The notes below the pieces were generated by a model. The model saw only the letters and a list, made by a program, of their open reading frames with translations, was not told the DNA's origin and ran no database searches. Below are positions 57,114 through 64,000 of a stretch of 64,000 bases of DNA, in pieces. Each line of letters starts with the position of its first letter. Position 1 is the stretch's first letter. This DNA is from Lachnospiraceae bacterium. GTDB taxonomy: Bacteria; Bacillota; Clostridia; Lachnospirales; Lachnospiraceae. The DNA lies in contig JAFZQH010000027.1 of the NCBI GenBank assembly GCA_017550165.1, positions 1 to 64,000 of the forward strand, written 5' to 3'. The position numbers and the translations under genes are program-made.

Positions 57114-59848
57114 TTATCTCCTTTGGAATCCAAAAGCCAGTTCTTCACATCGAAAATGTTCCCTCTGACCCTGTACCAGTATCCGTCAGTAGTGTCAAAC
57201 CTCAAACCGTTGTTGTAAGCCGTCTGCCAGTTCTCTGATGTAGTGATATACTGGGGATCGCTTTTTCTGTCTGTATTGACCGGGTTCCCGGTAAAGGGGT
57301 TCACCGGATCCTTGATGACATCCTTCATCGCTATCGTGGGCACATCAGCATTTGTCATAAATGAGTCGTCGGTCTTTAACTGCCCGTGGGCATCAAAATC
57401 CTTTACCATAAAAAGGGGATTAAAACGTTCCACATCAATGCCGTTCTCCAGCAGCATATAGTCGAACTGGCCCATGGGATAGCCGTGGTCCGCAACGATT
57501 ATGATCCTTGTATTGTCGTATACCCCCTGGTCCTTAAGATACTGGATCCACTCTCCTACACGGAGCAGGGCTGCCATATTGATCTGGTAATGGTTGAAAT
57601 CCCAGGTGTCCCTGACATCTACCCTGTGGCCGTTAACCACGAACCTGTCATCATAGGGGTCCACATAAGTATTGGCATCCGATGAAGGAACATAATCCGG
57701 CTCCTTAAGCTGCATAGCCTCGTGAGTGGTTGCGTTCTGCAAGAGGAGGAGGTTATCGGCCCCGTCACTGGAGACATCCGTAAGTTCCTTTAAGGTCTCC
57801 AGTCCTGAGTACCAGTTGAAAAATGAAGGATTAAATACGCTTGAGCCCTCCGTACCCATGTAATCGCCGCTATCATAGAAGAAATTATGCAGGAATGTGG
57901 GAGCGGCCTTCATAAAACCGAACATAACGAAATTATGGCGCTGCATAACATCCGCCAGGGCATCACTGATGGCACTGCTGTCCGTCTTGTATTTGCCCTC
58001 AGTCTTATAGGCTTTGACATTCGCCATTCCGTTATAGATAGACAGATCCGTATCCCATCTGTAATTGGCGTATGGCGGATCCGTAATGGTAACCCTATAG
58101 CCCTTCTCTGAAAAGAGGGTGGGCATCATAAGCAGGGACTCATTATGCTTCTTGCGTAAGAACTCCTTATCCCTTGCATTCATGGCCTTTGGAGTGTAAT
58201 CATATCCTCCGAAGAGGGCCGGTGCCGCGAAATTCGTATTGCCTCCGTAGGACATGGTATTGGGGTAGTAGGTAAAGCCCTCATATATATCCGCCAGTTC
58301 CGGCTTCTCCTTTAAGAAATATGGAATATATCCGCTTATGGCTCTATCAAGCATGAAGACAACCACATTTTTCCCGTTCTTGCTTAAGTGGTATATGGGC
58401 TCGGAATCCTCGGCCCTGACCTTTTCCGGTCTGTTAAATGAGGCTGTTTCACGCACCACATTTACGGAGTTCATAATGCAGACCAACGTCAAGGTAAGGG
58501 TGGCTATCTGGCAAACCCTGGTTAGGAGTTTTATCTTCTTCTTATAGAGCAGATATACAAGTCCTGCAATAAGGAGCAGGATCCCCGTATTAAGAAGAAG
58601 GGTCCATGTGTCGAAATAGGGGGAATAATCATATTTAAGGACGGTATTCATAGTCCCCATGTTCATTGAGAAGCAGTAATAATTTACGATGCTTCCGATA
58701 CCGATAAAGCAAAGTCCCATGGTAAAAATGTGCTTTCCGAGATCACTGCACAGAGCATAAAATATCCTGCACCACACGATAAAAAAGCCTATGACAACTG
58801 CAAAGGTCCTGATAAAAAGCTCCACGGGAGTGCTCTTATCCGTAAAGAACTCCGCAACGGAAGACCCTATGACAGACAGGGGTATAGCCGCACCGATAAA
58901 GATGGTGGACAATACGCTTGCCAGGGTAAAGAGGGATTTCTCCGCCTTTTCCGGGACAGGAGTTTTTTTCTTGCTTGCCTCATACTCCTCCGGAGTGACG
59001 CCCTTCTTAAGCCAACGCTCGATAAAAAGCGCCCCTAAGGGAATAAGACAGATAACAAGAAATATCTCACTGATAATAGCCTCATCAGGCTTAACATTGA
59101 AGAAATACAGTACCCTGCCGCCGAAGACCAGTATCCCGAATGCGGCAGAGATCACTGCTATCACCGGCTTGGGATTCTTTATGATCTTCATGAAAATGTT
59201 CTTAAATAATGAAAAGAGGTTGTTTAAAGTCCAGTAGAATACCAGGCCCGAAGGGCTCTGATAAAGGAGTACAAGAAAAACAGCTGCAAGCCCGTAGGTC
59301 TGCACCTTGTCCTTTAATGGGAATCCCTTGGTATAAATGATACCCGATATGATATTGAATACCGTCATGAGAACCGGCAGCAGATTAATAGAAATCCCGC
59401 CCAATTGGATCAGCCCGTCAGGCCTGCTCAGATCGGTGATAAAGAGTAATGGCGCCCCTTTAAGGATAGCCAGGCTCGACAGGTAGTTATAAGCCGCCAT
59501 GAAAAAGGGTATCTGCAAAAGCAGGGAAAAAGACCCCTTGATGGCGTAGGCCGGCTTATATCCCACTTCTCTGTAATAAGCCTGCAGCATCATGAAACGC
59601 TCGTCACCGGAAAAGGTCTTCTTGATATGCTTAACCCAGTGCTCCATCTCCTTCTGCTTCTGCCGTTCCTGATCCTGCATGGCATCAGACTTCTTATATA
59701 GCGGCAATACAAGAAGCTGCACCGCAAGACTTACAAAAATAATGGCAATGCCCGGATTCTCAAAGAGCTTATACATAAGAGCAAAGATAAACTCGATAAG
59801 CATCTGTATCGGCATCACCGTCAGATTATATAAAACATCCCAAAACAT
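57110..59848 (-). CDS. Fusion of a YidC/Oxa1-like insertase domain with a sulfatase/LtaS-like phosphotransferase
   Basis: The 912-residue protein joins two families. Residues 1-230 match YidC/Oxa1 (NPGIAIIFVSLAVQLLVLPL, SLLLQIPFFMAAYNYLSS, LAAVFLVLLYQSPSGLVFYW). Residues about 230-470 add several more spans. Residues about 490-880 are an extracellular alkaline-phosphatase-superfamily domain with metal Asp in VVVFMLDRA, probable nucleophile Thr in GGNTNFAAPALFGG, and VADHGYPMG. In LtaS-type enzymes the Thr transfers glycerol phosphate or ethanolamine phosphate. Coupling to a TagF-like gene supports a surface-polymer role. Whether the YidC part inserts proteins is unknown. Confidence 0.85.
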   Translation of the reverse strand: MFWDVLYNLTVMPIQMLIEFIFALMYKLFENPGIAIIFVSLAVQLLVLPLYKKSDAMQDQERQKQKEMEHWVKHIKKTFSGDERFMMLQAYYREVGYKPAYAIKGSFSLLLQIPFFMAAYNYLSSLAILKGAPLLFITDLSRPDGLIQLGGISINLLPVLMTVFNIISGIIYTKGFPLKDKVQTYGLAAVFLVLLYQSPSGLVFYWTLNNLFSLFKNIFMKIIKNPKPVIAVISAAFGILVFGGRVLYFFNVKPDEAIISEIFLVICLIPLGALFIERWLKKGVTPEEYEASKKKTPVPEKAEKSLFTLASVLSTIFIGAAIPLSVIGSSVAEFFTDKSTPVELFIRTFAVVIGFFIVWCRIFYALCSDLGKHIFTMGLCFIGIGSIVNYYCFSMNMGTMNTVLKYDYSPYFDTWTLLLNTGILLLIAGLVYLLYKKKIKLLTRVCQIATLTLTLVCIMNSVNVVRETASFNRPEKVRAEDSEPIYHLSKNGKNVVVFMLDRAISGYIPYFLKEKPELADIYEGFTYYPNTMSYGGNTNFAAPALFGGYDYTPKAMNARDKEFLRKKHNESLLMMPTLFSEKGYRVTITDPPYANYRWDTDLSIYNGMANVKAYKTEGKYKTDSSAISDALADVMQRHNFVMFGFMKAAPTFLHNFFYDSGDYMGTEGSSVFNPSFFNWYSGLETLKELTDVSSDGADNLLLLQNATTHEAMQLKEPDYVPSSDANTYVDPYDDRFVVNGHRVDVRDTWDFNHYQINMAALLRVGEWIQYLKDQGVYDNTRIIIVADHGYPMGQFDYMLLENGIDVERFNPLFMVKDFDAHGQLKTDDSFMTNADVPTIAMKDVIKDPVNPFTGNPVNTDRKSDPQYITTSENWQTAYNNGLRFDTTDGYWYRVRGNIFDVKNWLLDSKGDK

Positions 59849-59926
59849 CCGAAAAACTCCAAAAAACTACTATTTCACACAACCTTACAGATTATAGCAT
59901 AAGCCCCCACCGCCTTCAAGTACCAA

Positions 59927-59955
59927 ACAAGACAGGGGACGGTTCTCTGTCTTGT
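59927..59955 (+). repeat. REP-like element (tandem pair, first)
   Basis: A consensus core with complementary flanks ACAAG and CTTGT. It lies between the hydrogenase terminator and the fusion gene. Confidence 0.88.
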
Positions 59956-59982
59956 GACAGGGGGACGGTCCTTTTGTCACAA
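59952..59982 (+). repeat. REP-like element (tandem pair, second; GTGAC-type variant)
   Basis: Outer TTGTGACA/TGTCACAA arms and inner GGGGGA/TCCTTT surround the same CGG loop, with several G-T pairs. This conserves the fold and not the sequence. Confidence 0.8.
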
Positions 59983-59991
59983 GTATTACAC

Positions 59992-60024
59992 AAAAAATAA
60001 AGAGGGCAGGTTTCCCTGCCCTCT
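59992..60024 (-). terminator. Intrinsic terminator of the hydrogenase operon
   Basis: A 10-bp perfect stem AGAGGGCAGG/CCTGCCCTCT with a 4-nt loop is followed on the minus strand by TTATTTTTTG. Confidence 0.9.
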
Positions 60025-60049
60025 CAGGTATTGCTCACTGTCAGAACAT

Positions 60050-60118
60050 CTCCGCTTCGCGGAGACGTCCCCGTGTCCCAAGGAATCCTCCCGTCTTCGA
60101 CGGGTCCCTCCTTAGGAC
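60050..60118 (-). other. Two stable hairpins between the hydA stop and its terminator
   Basis: CTCCGC-TTC-GCGGAG (60050-60064) is followed by a longer hairpin (60075-60118) with outer GTCC/GGAC and AAGGA/TCCTT and inner CCCGTC-TTC-GACGGG. It ends 1 nt from the hydA stop codon. It may protect the mRNA 3' end; that role is a guess. Confidence 0.65.
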
Positions 60119-60119
60119 A

Positions 60120-61865
60120 TTACTTATAAAGATCTCTTGCCTTATATTTTGTATGCAGCAGTTCGTGTGCTCTGTGGCTGCCGGGCTTCTCAAGATATGT
60201 ATCATAAAGCTCCTTAACAGCCGGGTTCTCATGAGACTTTCTGAGAGGATTATTCTTGTCGATCTCATAAAGGACCTTAGCACGCTCAGCGCGGATATCC
60301 ACGAAGTTACGTACTGATGCAGGCTGGATGGGCTGACCACCGCCGTTTACGCAGCCGCCGGGACATCCCATGATCTCGATGAAATGATATTCCTTCTCAC
60401 CGTTTCTGACAGCCTCAAGAACCTTTCTTGCATTGGCAGTACCGGATGCAACAGCAACCTTAACAGTAGTTCCGCCAACATCATAAGTAGCTTCCTTAAC
60501 TCCCTCGATACCACGAACATCTACGAAGTCAAGGCTGGGAGCCTCTTTACCCGTGACGATCTCAACAACCGTACGTAAAGCGGCTTCCATAACACCGCCG
60601 GTAGCACCGAAGATGACAGCAGCACCTGTTCCAAGTCCAAGAGGAGCATCAGCTTCTTCATCGGGAAGAGCATCAAACATGAGGCCTGCTCTGTCGATCA
60701 TCCTTGCAAGTTCTCTTGTGGTGAGAACGAAATCTACATCCGGCACACCGTTGGCAGCCTGGTCTTCTCTTCCGATCTCGAACTTCTTAGCTGTACAAGG
60801 CATAACGGATACGCATACGATATCTTCCTTGGGGATATTGTTCTTCTCTGCATAGTAAGACTTAGCAACAGCACCGAACATCTGCTGCGGAGACTTGCAG
60901 GATGAAAGATTGTCAAGGAAGTCCGGGAAATAATGCTCAGCATATCTTATCCATCCCGGTGAACAGGAGGTGATAAGAGGAAGCTTACCTCCGTTATTCA
61001 GTCTGTCAAGGAACTCAGTACCCTCTTCCATAATGGTAAGGTCAGCTGAGAAGTTGGTATCAAATACCTTGTCAAATCCAAGACGACGAAGAGCTGCAAA
61101 CATCTTGCCCTGTGAGTCGGTTCCTACAGGATATCCGAACTCCTCAGCCAGAGCTGCACGAACAGCGGGAGCTGTCTGAACGATAACGTGCTTCTTGGGA
61201 TCAGCGATAGCGTCGAATACTTCCTTGGTGTTGTCCTTCTCATAAAGGGCACCTACAGGACATACGGCGATACACTGACCGCAGCTGATACAAGCGGTAT
61301 CTGCAAGGTCCATATCAAATGCAGAACCGATAAATGTAGCAAATCCTCTTTCGTTAGCGCCGATAACGCCGATACCCTGAGTCTTCTCGCAGGCAGCAAC
61401 GCAGCGTCTGCAGAGGATACACTTGTTGTTGTCACGAACCATGTGAGCAGCAGAATCGTCAAGTTCGAACTTATTGGCAACGCCCTGGAATCTGTCGGCA
61501 TCGTCAACACCGTAATCATGACATAACTTCTGAAGCTCGCAGTTCTTGCTTCTTACACAGGAAGTACACTTCTTGTCGTGATCTGAAAGGATCAGCTGCA
61601 GTGTCTTCTTTCTTGATTCTATAACCTTCGGAGTATTTGTGAAAATCTCCATTCCTTCGTTGATAGGATATACGCAGGCTGTAACAAGAGTTCTTGCGCC
61701 CTTAACCTCAACAACGCAGATACGGCAAGCACCGATAGCGTTGATCTCTTTTAAGTAGCAAAGAGTAGGTATCTCGATATTGGCAAGTCTGGCTGCTTCA
61801 AGGATGGTAGAACCCTGAGGTGCCTGCACATCAACACCATTAATTTTAATATTAACCATTTCCAT
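60120..61865 (-). CDS. hydA: [FeFe]-hydrogenase catalytic subunit, NADH-linked trimeric type
   Basis: The 581-residue protein has an N-terminal [2Fe-2S] domain (CYLKEINAIGACRICVVEV), a His-Cys3 cluster site (DHDKKCTSCVRSKNCELQKL), two [4Fe-4S] sites (CILCRRCVAAC and CISCGQCIAVCPVGAL) and the H-cluster domain. The H-cluster motifs are TSCSPGW, MPCTAKKFE and EIMGCPGGCVNGGG. It reduces protons to H2 with electrons from NADH and possibly ferredoxin, together with the NuoF-like and [2Fe-2S] subunits encoded upstream. The first motif has Ser where many enzymes have a second Cys. GGAGGG lies 8 nt before the ATG. Confidence 0.95.
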   Translation of the reverse strand: MEMVNIKINGVDVQAPQGSTILEAARLANIEIPTLCYLKEINAIGACRICVVEVKGARTLVTACVYPINEGMEIFTNTPKVIESRKKTLQLILSDHDKKCTSCVRSKNCELQKLCHDYGVDDADRFQGVANKFELDDSAAHMVRDNNKCILCRRCVAACEKTQGIGVIGANERGFATFIGSAFDMDLADTACISCGQCIAVCPVGALYEKDNTKEVFDAIADPKKHVIVQTAPAVRAALAEEFGYPVGTDSQGKMFAALRRLGFDKVFDTNFSADLTIMEEGTEFLDRLNNGGKLPLITSCSPGWIRYAEHYFPDFLDNLSSCKSPQQMFGAVAKSYYAEKNNIPKEDIVCVSVMPCTAKKFEIGREDQAANGVPDVDFVLTTRELARMIDRAGLMFDALPDEEADAPLGLGTGAAVIFGATGGVMEAALRTVVEIVTGKEAPSLDFVDVRGIEGVKEATYDVGGTTVKVAVASGTANARKVLEAVRNGEKEYHFIEIMGCPGGCVNGGGQPIQPASVRNFVDIRAERAKVLYEIDKNNPLRKSHENPAVKELYDTYLEKPGSHRAHELLHTKYKARDLYK

Positions 61866-61880
61866 GTTCTATGCCCTCCA

Positions 61881-63671
61881 TTAAACCTTATAAATCGCGT
61901 CGAATTTACAGTTGTCATAGCAAACGCCGCACTTGATACACTTGCTGGTATCGATCTCATGAGCTTCCTTCTTCTCGCCTGAGATAGCTCCAACAGGACA
62001 ATTCTTAGCGCACTTTGTACAACCTTTACATTTCTCAGGATCGATCTTGAATGAAAGAAGATCCTTACATACGCCTGCAGGACATTTCTTATCTACAACG
62101 TGAGCTACATACTCATCTCTGAAGTAACGCAGTGTTGAAAGAACGGGGTTGGGAGCAGTCTGTCCCAGACCGCAGAGAGCGTTATCCTTGATGTAGTAAG
62201 CCAGCTCTTCCAGTTTGTCTAAGTCCTCAAGAGTTCCTTTACCCTTTGTGATCTTGTCAAGGATCTCCCACATTCTCTTGGTACCGATACGGCAGGGAGT
62301 ACACTTACCGCAGGACTCATCTACCGTAAACTCAAGGAAGAATTTAGCGATATCAACCATACAGTTGTCTTCGTCCATAACGATAAGTCCGCCGGAACCC
62401 ATCATGGAACCGATGGCGATAAGGTTATCGTAATCGATCTCTACGTCAAAATGCTCTGCCGGGATACATCCGCCTGAAGGACCACCTGTCTGGGCAGCCT
62501 TGAACTTCTTACCGTTGGGGATACCGCCGCCGATCTCCTCGATAACGGTCCTTAAGGTAGTACCCATGGGAATCTCAACAAGACCTGTGTTGTTGATCTT
62601 ACCGCCGAGAGCGAATACCTTGGTACCCTTTGACTTCTCTGTACCCATGGAAGCAAACCATTCCGGTCCGTTAAGGATGATCTGGGGAATGTTAGCCCAT
62701 GTCTCAACGTTATTAAGGATAGTGGGGCTCTCAAAGAGACCTTTAACTGCCGGGAAAGGCGGTCTGGGTCTGGGCTCACCTCTGTTACCCTCGATAGATG
62801 TCATAAGAGCTGTCTCCTCGCCGCATACAAATGCGCCGGCACCGAGACGGAGCTCAATATCAAAATCAAAACCTGAATCGAAAATGTTCTTGCCGAGGAG
62901 TCCGTACTCTCTTGCCTGACCGATGGCGATGTTGAGACGCTCAACGGCGATGGGGTACTCAGCACGAACATAGATGTAACCCTGTGAAGCTCCGATAGCA
63001 TAACCTGCGATGGTCATAGCCTCAAGTACTACGTGGGGATCACCCTCAAGAACGGAACGGTCCATGAATGCACCCGGGTCACCCTCGTCAGCATTACAAC
63101 ATACATACTTCTGAACATTTCCTCTGTTGCCTGATGCGAATTTCCACTTCAGACCTGTGGGGAATCCTGCTCCTCCACGACCTCTTAAGCCTGAATCAAG
63201 GATAAGCTGGATAACGTCATCGGGAGTCATCTCCTTTAATACCTTACCTAAAGCTTCATATCCTCTTGTTCCGATATACTCTTCGATATTCTCGGGATTG
63301 ATAACACCACAGTTTCTGAGAGCGACTCTGTGCTGCTTTCTGTAGAAATCGGTATCAACGATAGGTGTGAATCCGTCTTCCTTGACTGTCTCCTGATAAA
63401 GAAGACGAGTAACGATACGACCCTTAACCAGATGCTCTGCAACGATCTCGGGAACGTCATCAACGGATACCATTGAATAGAAAGCACCTTCCGGGTATAC
63501 GATAACGATGGGGCCAAGGGCACAGAGTCCGTGGCATCCTGTCTTAACTACGCATACTTCCTTATCAAGGCAGTGCTTCTTGATCTCTTTCTCTAATGAT
63601 TCAATGATCTGCGCGCTTCCGGAGGATGTACATCCGGTACCACCGCAAACTAACACATGTGAACGAAACAT
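61881..63671 (-). CDS. NuoF-like flavoprotein subunit of the NADH-linked hydrogenase (HydB type)
   Basis: The 596-residue protein carries, in order, a thioredoxin-like [2Fe-2S] domain (CGGTGCTSSGS, KTGCHGLCALG), the FMN/NADH-binding NuoF core (RGRGGAGFPTGLKW, NADEGDPGAFMDRSVL), an SLBB segment, the [4Fe-4S] site ESCGKCTPCRIGTKRM, and two C-terminal ferredoxin clusters (CKGCTKCAKNCPVGA, CIKCGVCYDNCKFDA). It passes electrons between NADH and the HydA clusters, perhaps by flavin-based bifurcation. AGGAGG lies 8 nt before the ATG. It sits 15 nt upstream of hydA. Confidence 0.95.
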   Translation of the reverse strand: MFRSHVLVCGGTGCTSSGSAQIIESLEKEIKKHCLDKEVCVVKTGCHGLCALGPIVIVYPEGAFYSMVSVDDVPEIVAEHLVKGRIVTRLLYQETVKEDGFTPIVDTDFYRKQHRVALRNCGVINPENIEEYIGTRGYEALGKVLKEMTPDDVIQLILDSGLRGRGGAGFPTGLKWKFASGNRGNVQKYVCCNADEGDPGAFMDRSVLEGDPHVVLEAMTIAGYAIGASQGYIYVRAEYPIAVERLNIAIGQAREYGLLGKNIFDSGFDFDIELRLGAGAFVCGEETALMTSIEGNRGEPRPRPPFPAVKGLFESPTILNNVETWANIPQIILNGPEWFASMGTEKSKGTKVFALGGKINNTGLVEIPMGTTLRTVIEEIGGGIPNGKKFKAAQTGGPSGGCIPAEHFDVEIDYDNLIAIGSMMGSGGLIVMDEDNCMVDIAKFFLEFTVDESCGKCTPCRIGTKRMWEILDKITKGKGTLEDLDKLEELAYYIKDNALCGLGQTAPNPVLSTLRYFRDEYVAHVVDKKCPAGVCKDLLSFKIDPEKCKGCTKCAKNCPVGAISGEKKEAHEIDTSKCIKCGVCYDNCKFDAIYKV

Positions 63672-63686
63672 ACTTAAATCCTCCTA

Positions 63687-64000
63687 TTATTTCATGTCTA
63701 ATGTATATTCAGATACAACCTGACCGCGAACAAGGTGCTTGTCAATGATCTCGATAGCCTTATCAGGTGTCATATGAACATATGTAACCTTCTCTTTGCC
63801 GGGCTCGATAACCTCAACGATGGGCTCGTACTTGCAAAGACCGATACATCCTGTCTGAACAACCTTAACCTTGTCCAGACCCTTTTCCTGAACCTTATCC
63901 GATAATGTGGTCAGAACAGGTCTTGCTCCGGCAGCGATACCGCATGTTGCCATACCAACGACAACTCTTATGCCGTCATCGCCTTCATCACGAAATCCGA
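63687..64000 (-). CDS. [2Fe-2S] thioredoxin-like ferredoxin of the hydrogenase operon (N-terminus beyond the window)
   Basis: The frame is open to the right edge, so this is a truncated gene and not an 88-residue protein starting at 63953. Upstream of that ATG the reading continues as GFRDEGDDGIRVVVGMATCG without a stop. The visible part has the thioredoxin-like [2Fe-2S] ligands MATCGIAAGA and VVQTGCIGLCKYEP. Full-length proteins of this type are usually about 120 residues and precede nuoF and hydA in Clostridia. It probably shuttles electrons in the hydrogenase complex. It ends 15 nt before the NuoF-like start. Confidence 0.88.
   Translation of the reverse strand, partial: GFRDEGDDGIRVVVGMATCGIAAGARPVLTTLSDKVQEKGLDKVKVVQTGCIGLCKYEPIVEVIEPGKEKVTYVHMTPDKAIEIIDKHLVRGQVVSEYTLDMK

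Noticed and set aside
63687..63953. Complete 88-residue ferredoxin starting at 63953
   Set aside because: The frame stays open to the window edge with family-like sequence (GIRVVVGMATCG), so the gene is truncated, not short.
1..64000. tRNA, rRNA, prophage, integrase or insertion sequence genes
   Set aside because: None was found on either strand; the only mobile-looking material is short repeats and toxin-antitoxin modules.

Overview
The window looks like chromosomal DNA of a Gram-positive anaerobe of the Clostridia, most likely a Lachnospiraceae member. This is inferred from gene content: an NADH-linked [FeFe]-hydrogenase (HydA, NuoF-like and [2Fe-2S] subunits), the rpmB-Asp23-DAK2-recG block, ytfI/ytfJ, a rod-shape FtsW/PBP pair, many large secreted proteins with bacterial Ig-like (Big_2) domains, and BspA-type leucine-rich repeats. 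There is no rRNA, tRNA, CRISPR array, phage or transposase gene. Short sigma-A promoters (TTGACA-17-TATAAT type) and hairpin-plus-T terminators can be read directly at many places.

Layout. From 1 to 33 kb almost everything is on the minus strand. 1-4.8 kb: a truncated surface transglutaminase-like protein, azlCD amino-acid export, a coiled-coil protein, coaD and rsmD. 4.8-14.9 kb: hydantoinase-like protein, HD-GYP regulator, recG, DAK2/FakA, Asp23, rpmB, ytfJ, ytfI, a small conserved protein and a NUDIX hydrolase. 15-20.4 kb: a BrnTA toxin-antitoxin pair, an Ig-like surface protein and a hybrid histidine kinase. 20.5-29.2 kb: cell-wall and housekeeping genes (PBP, FtsW/RodA, U32 peptidase, zapA, ruvB, ruvA, miaB). 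29.2-46 kb is accessory: an AAA ATPase under a promoter followed by 10-bp-phased repeats, five more surface proteins, a 22-codon gene with its own promoter and terminator, an XRE regulator, a HipA-like kinase plus HTH protein under twin palindromic operators, a frameshifted antitoxin-like gene, and telA/xpaC.

45.8-59.8 kb concerns the cell surface and quaternary amines. A secreted subtilase is followed by a six-gene plus-strand operon: a winged-helix/cytidylyltransferase/choline-kinase fusion, a corrinoid protein, a second LicC-like cytidylyltransferase, a non-pyrrolysine MttB-family methyltransferase, a UroD/MtaA-type methyltransferase and a BCCT transporter. This suggests uptake of a choline- or betaine-like compound that can be activated for surface decoration, demethylated through a corrinoid protein, or both. 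Facing it is a pair for surface phosphate polymers: a CDP-glycerol-type glycerophosphotransferase and an unusual fusion of a YidC-like insertase with a sulfatase/LtaS-like phosphotransferase. The right end holds the hydrogenase operon, whose first gene here is cut by the window edge.

Three non-coding signals cross these regions. (1) At least fifteen copies of a short REP-like element whose transcript folds stably on one strand only; two lie inside the ytfI reading frame. (2) Two copies, about 21 kb apart, of a ~215-nt structured element whose helices differ by compensatory changes while loop sequences are identical; I do not recognise it. (3) Operator-like palindromes or phased repeats next to readable promoters of several accessory genes.
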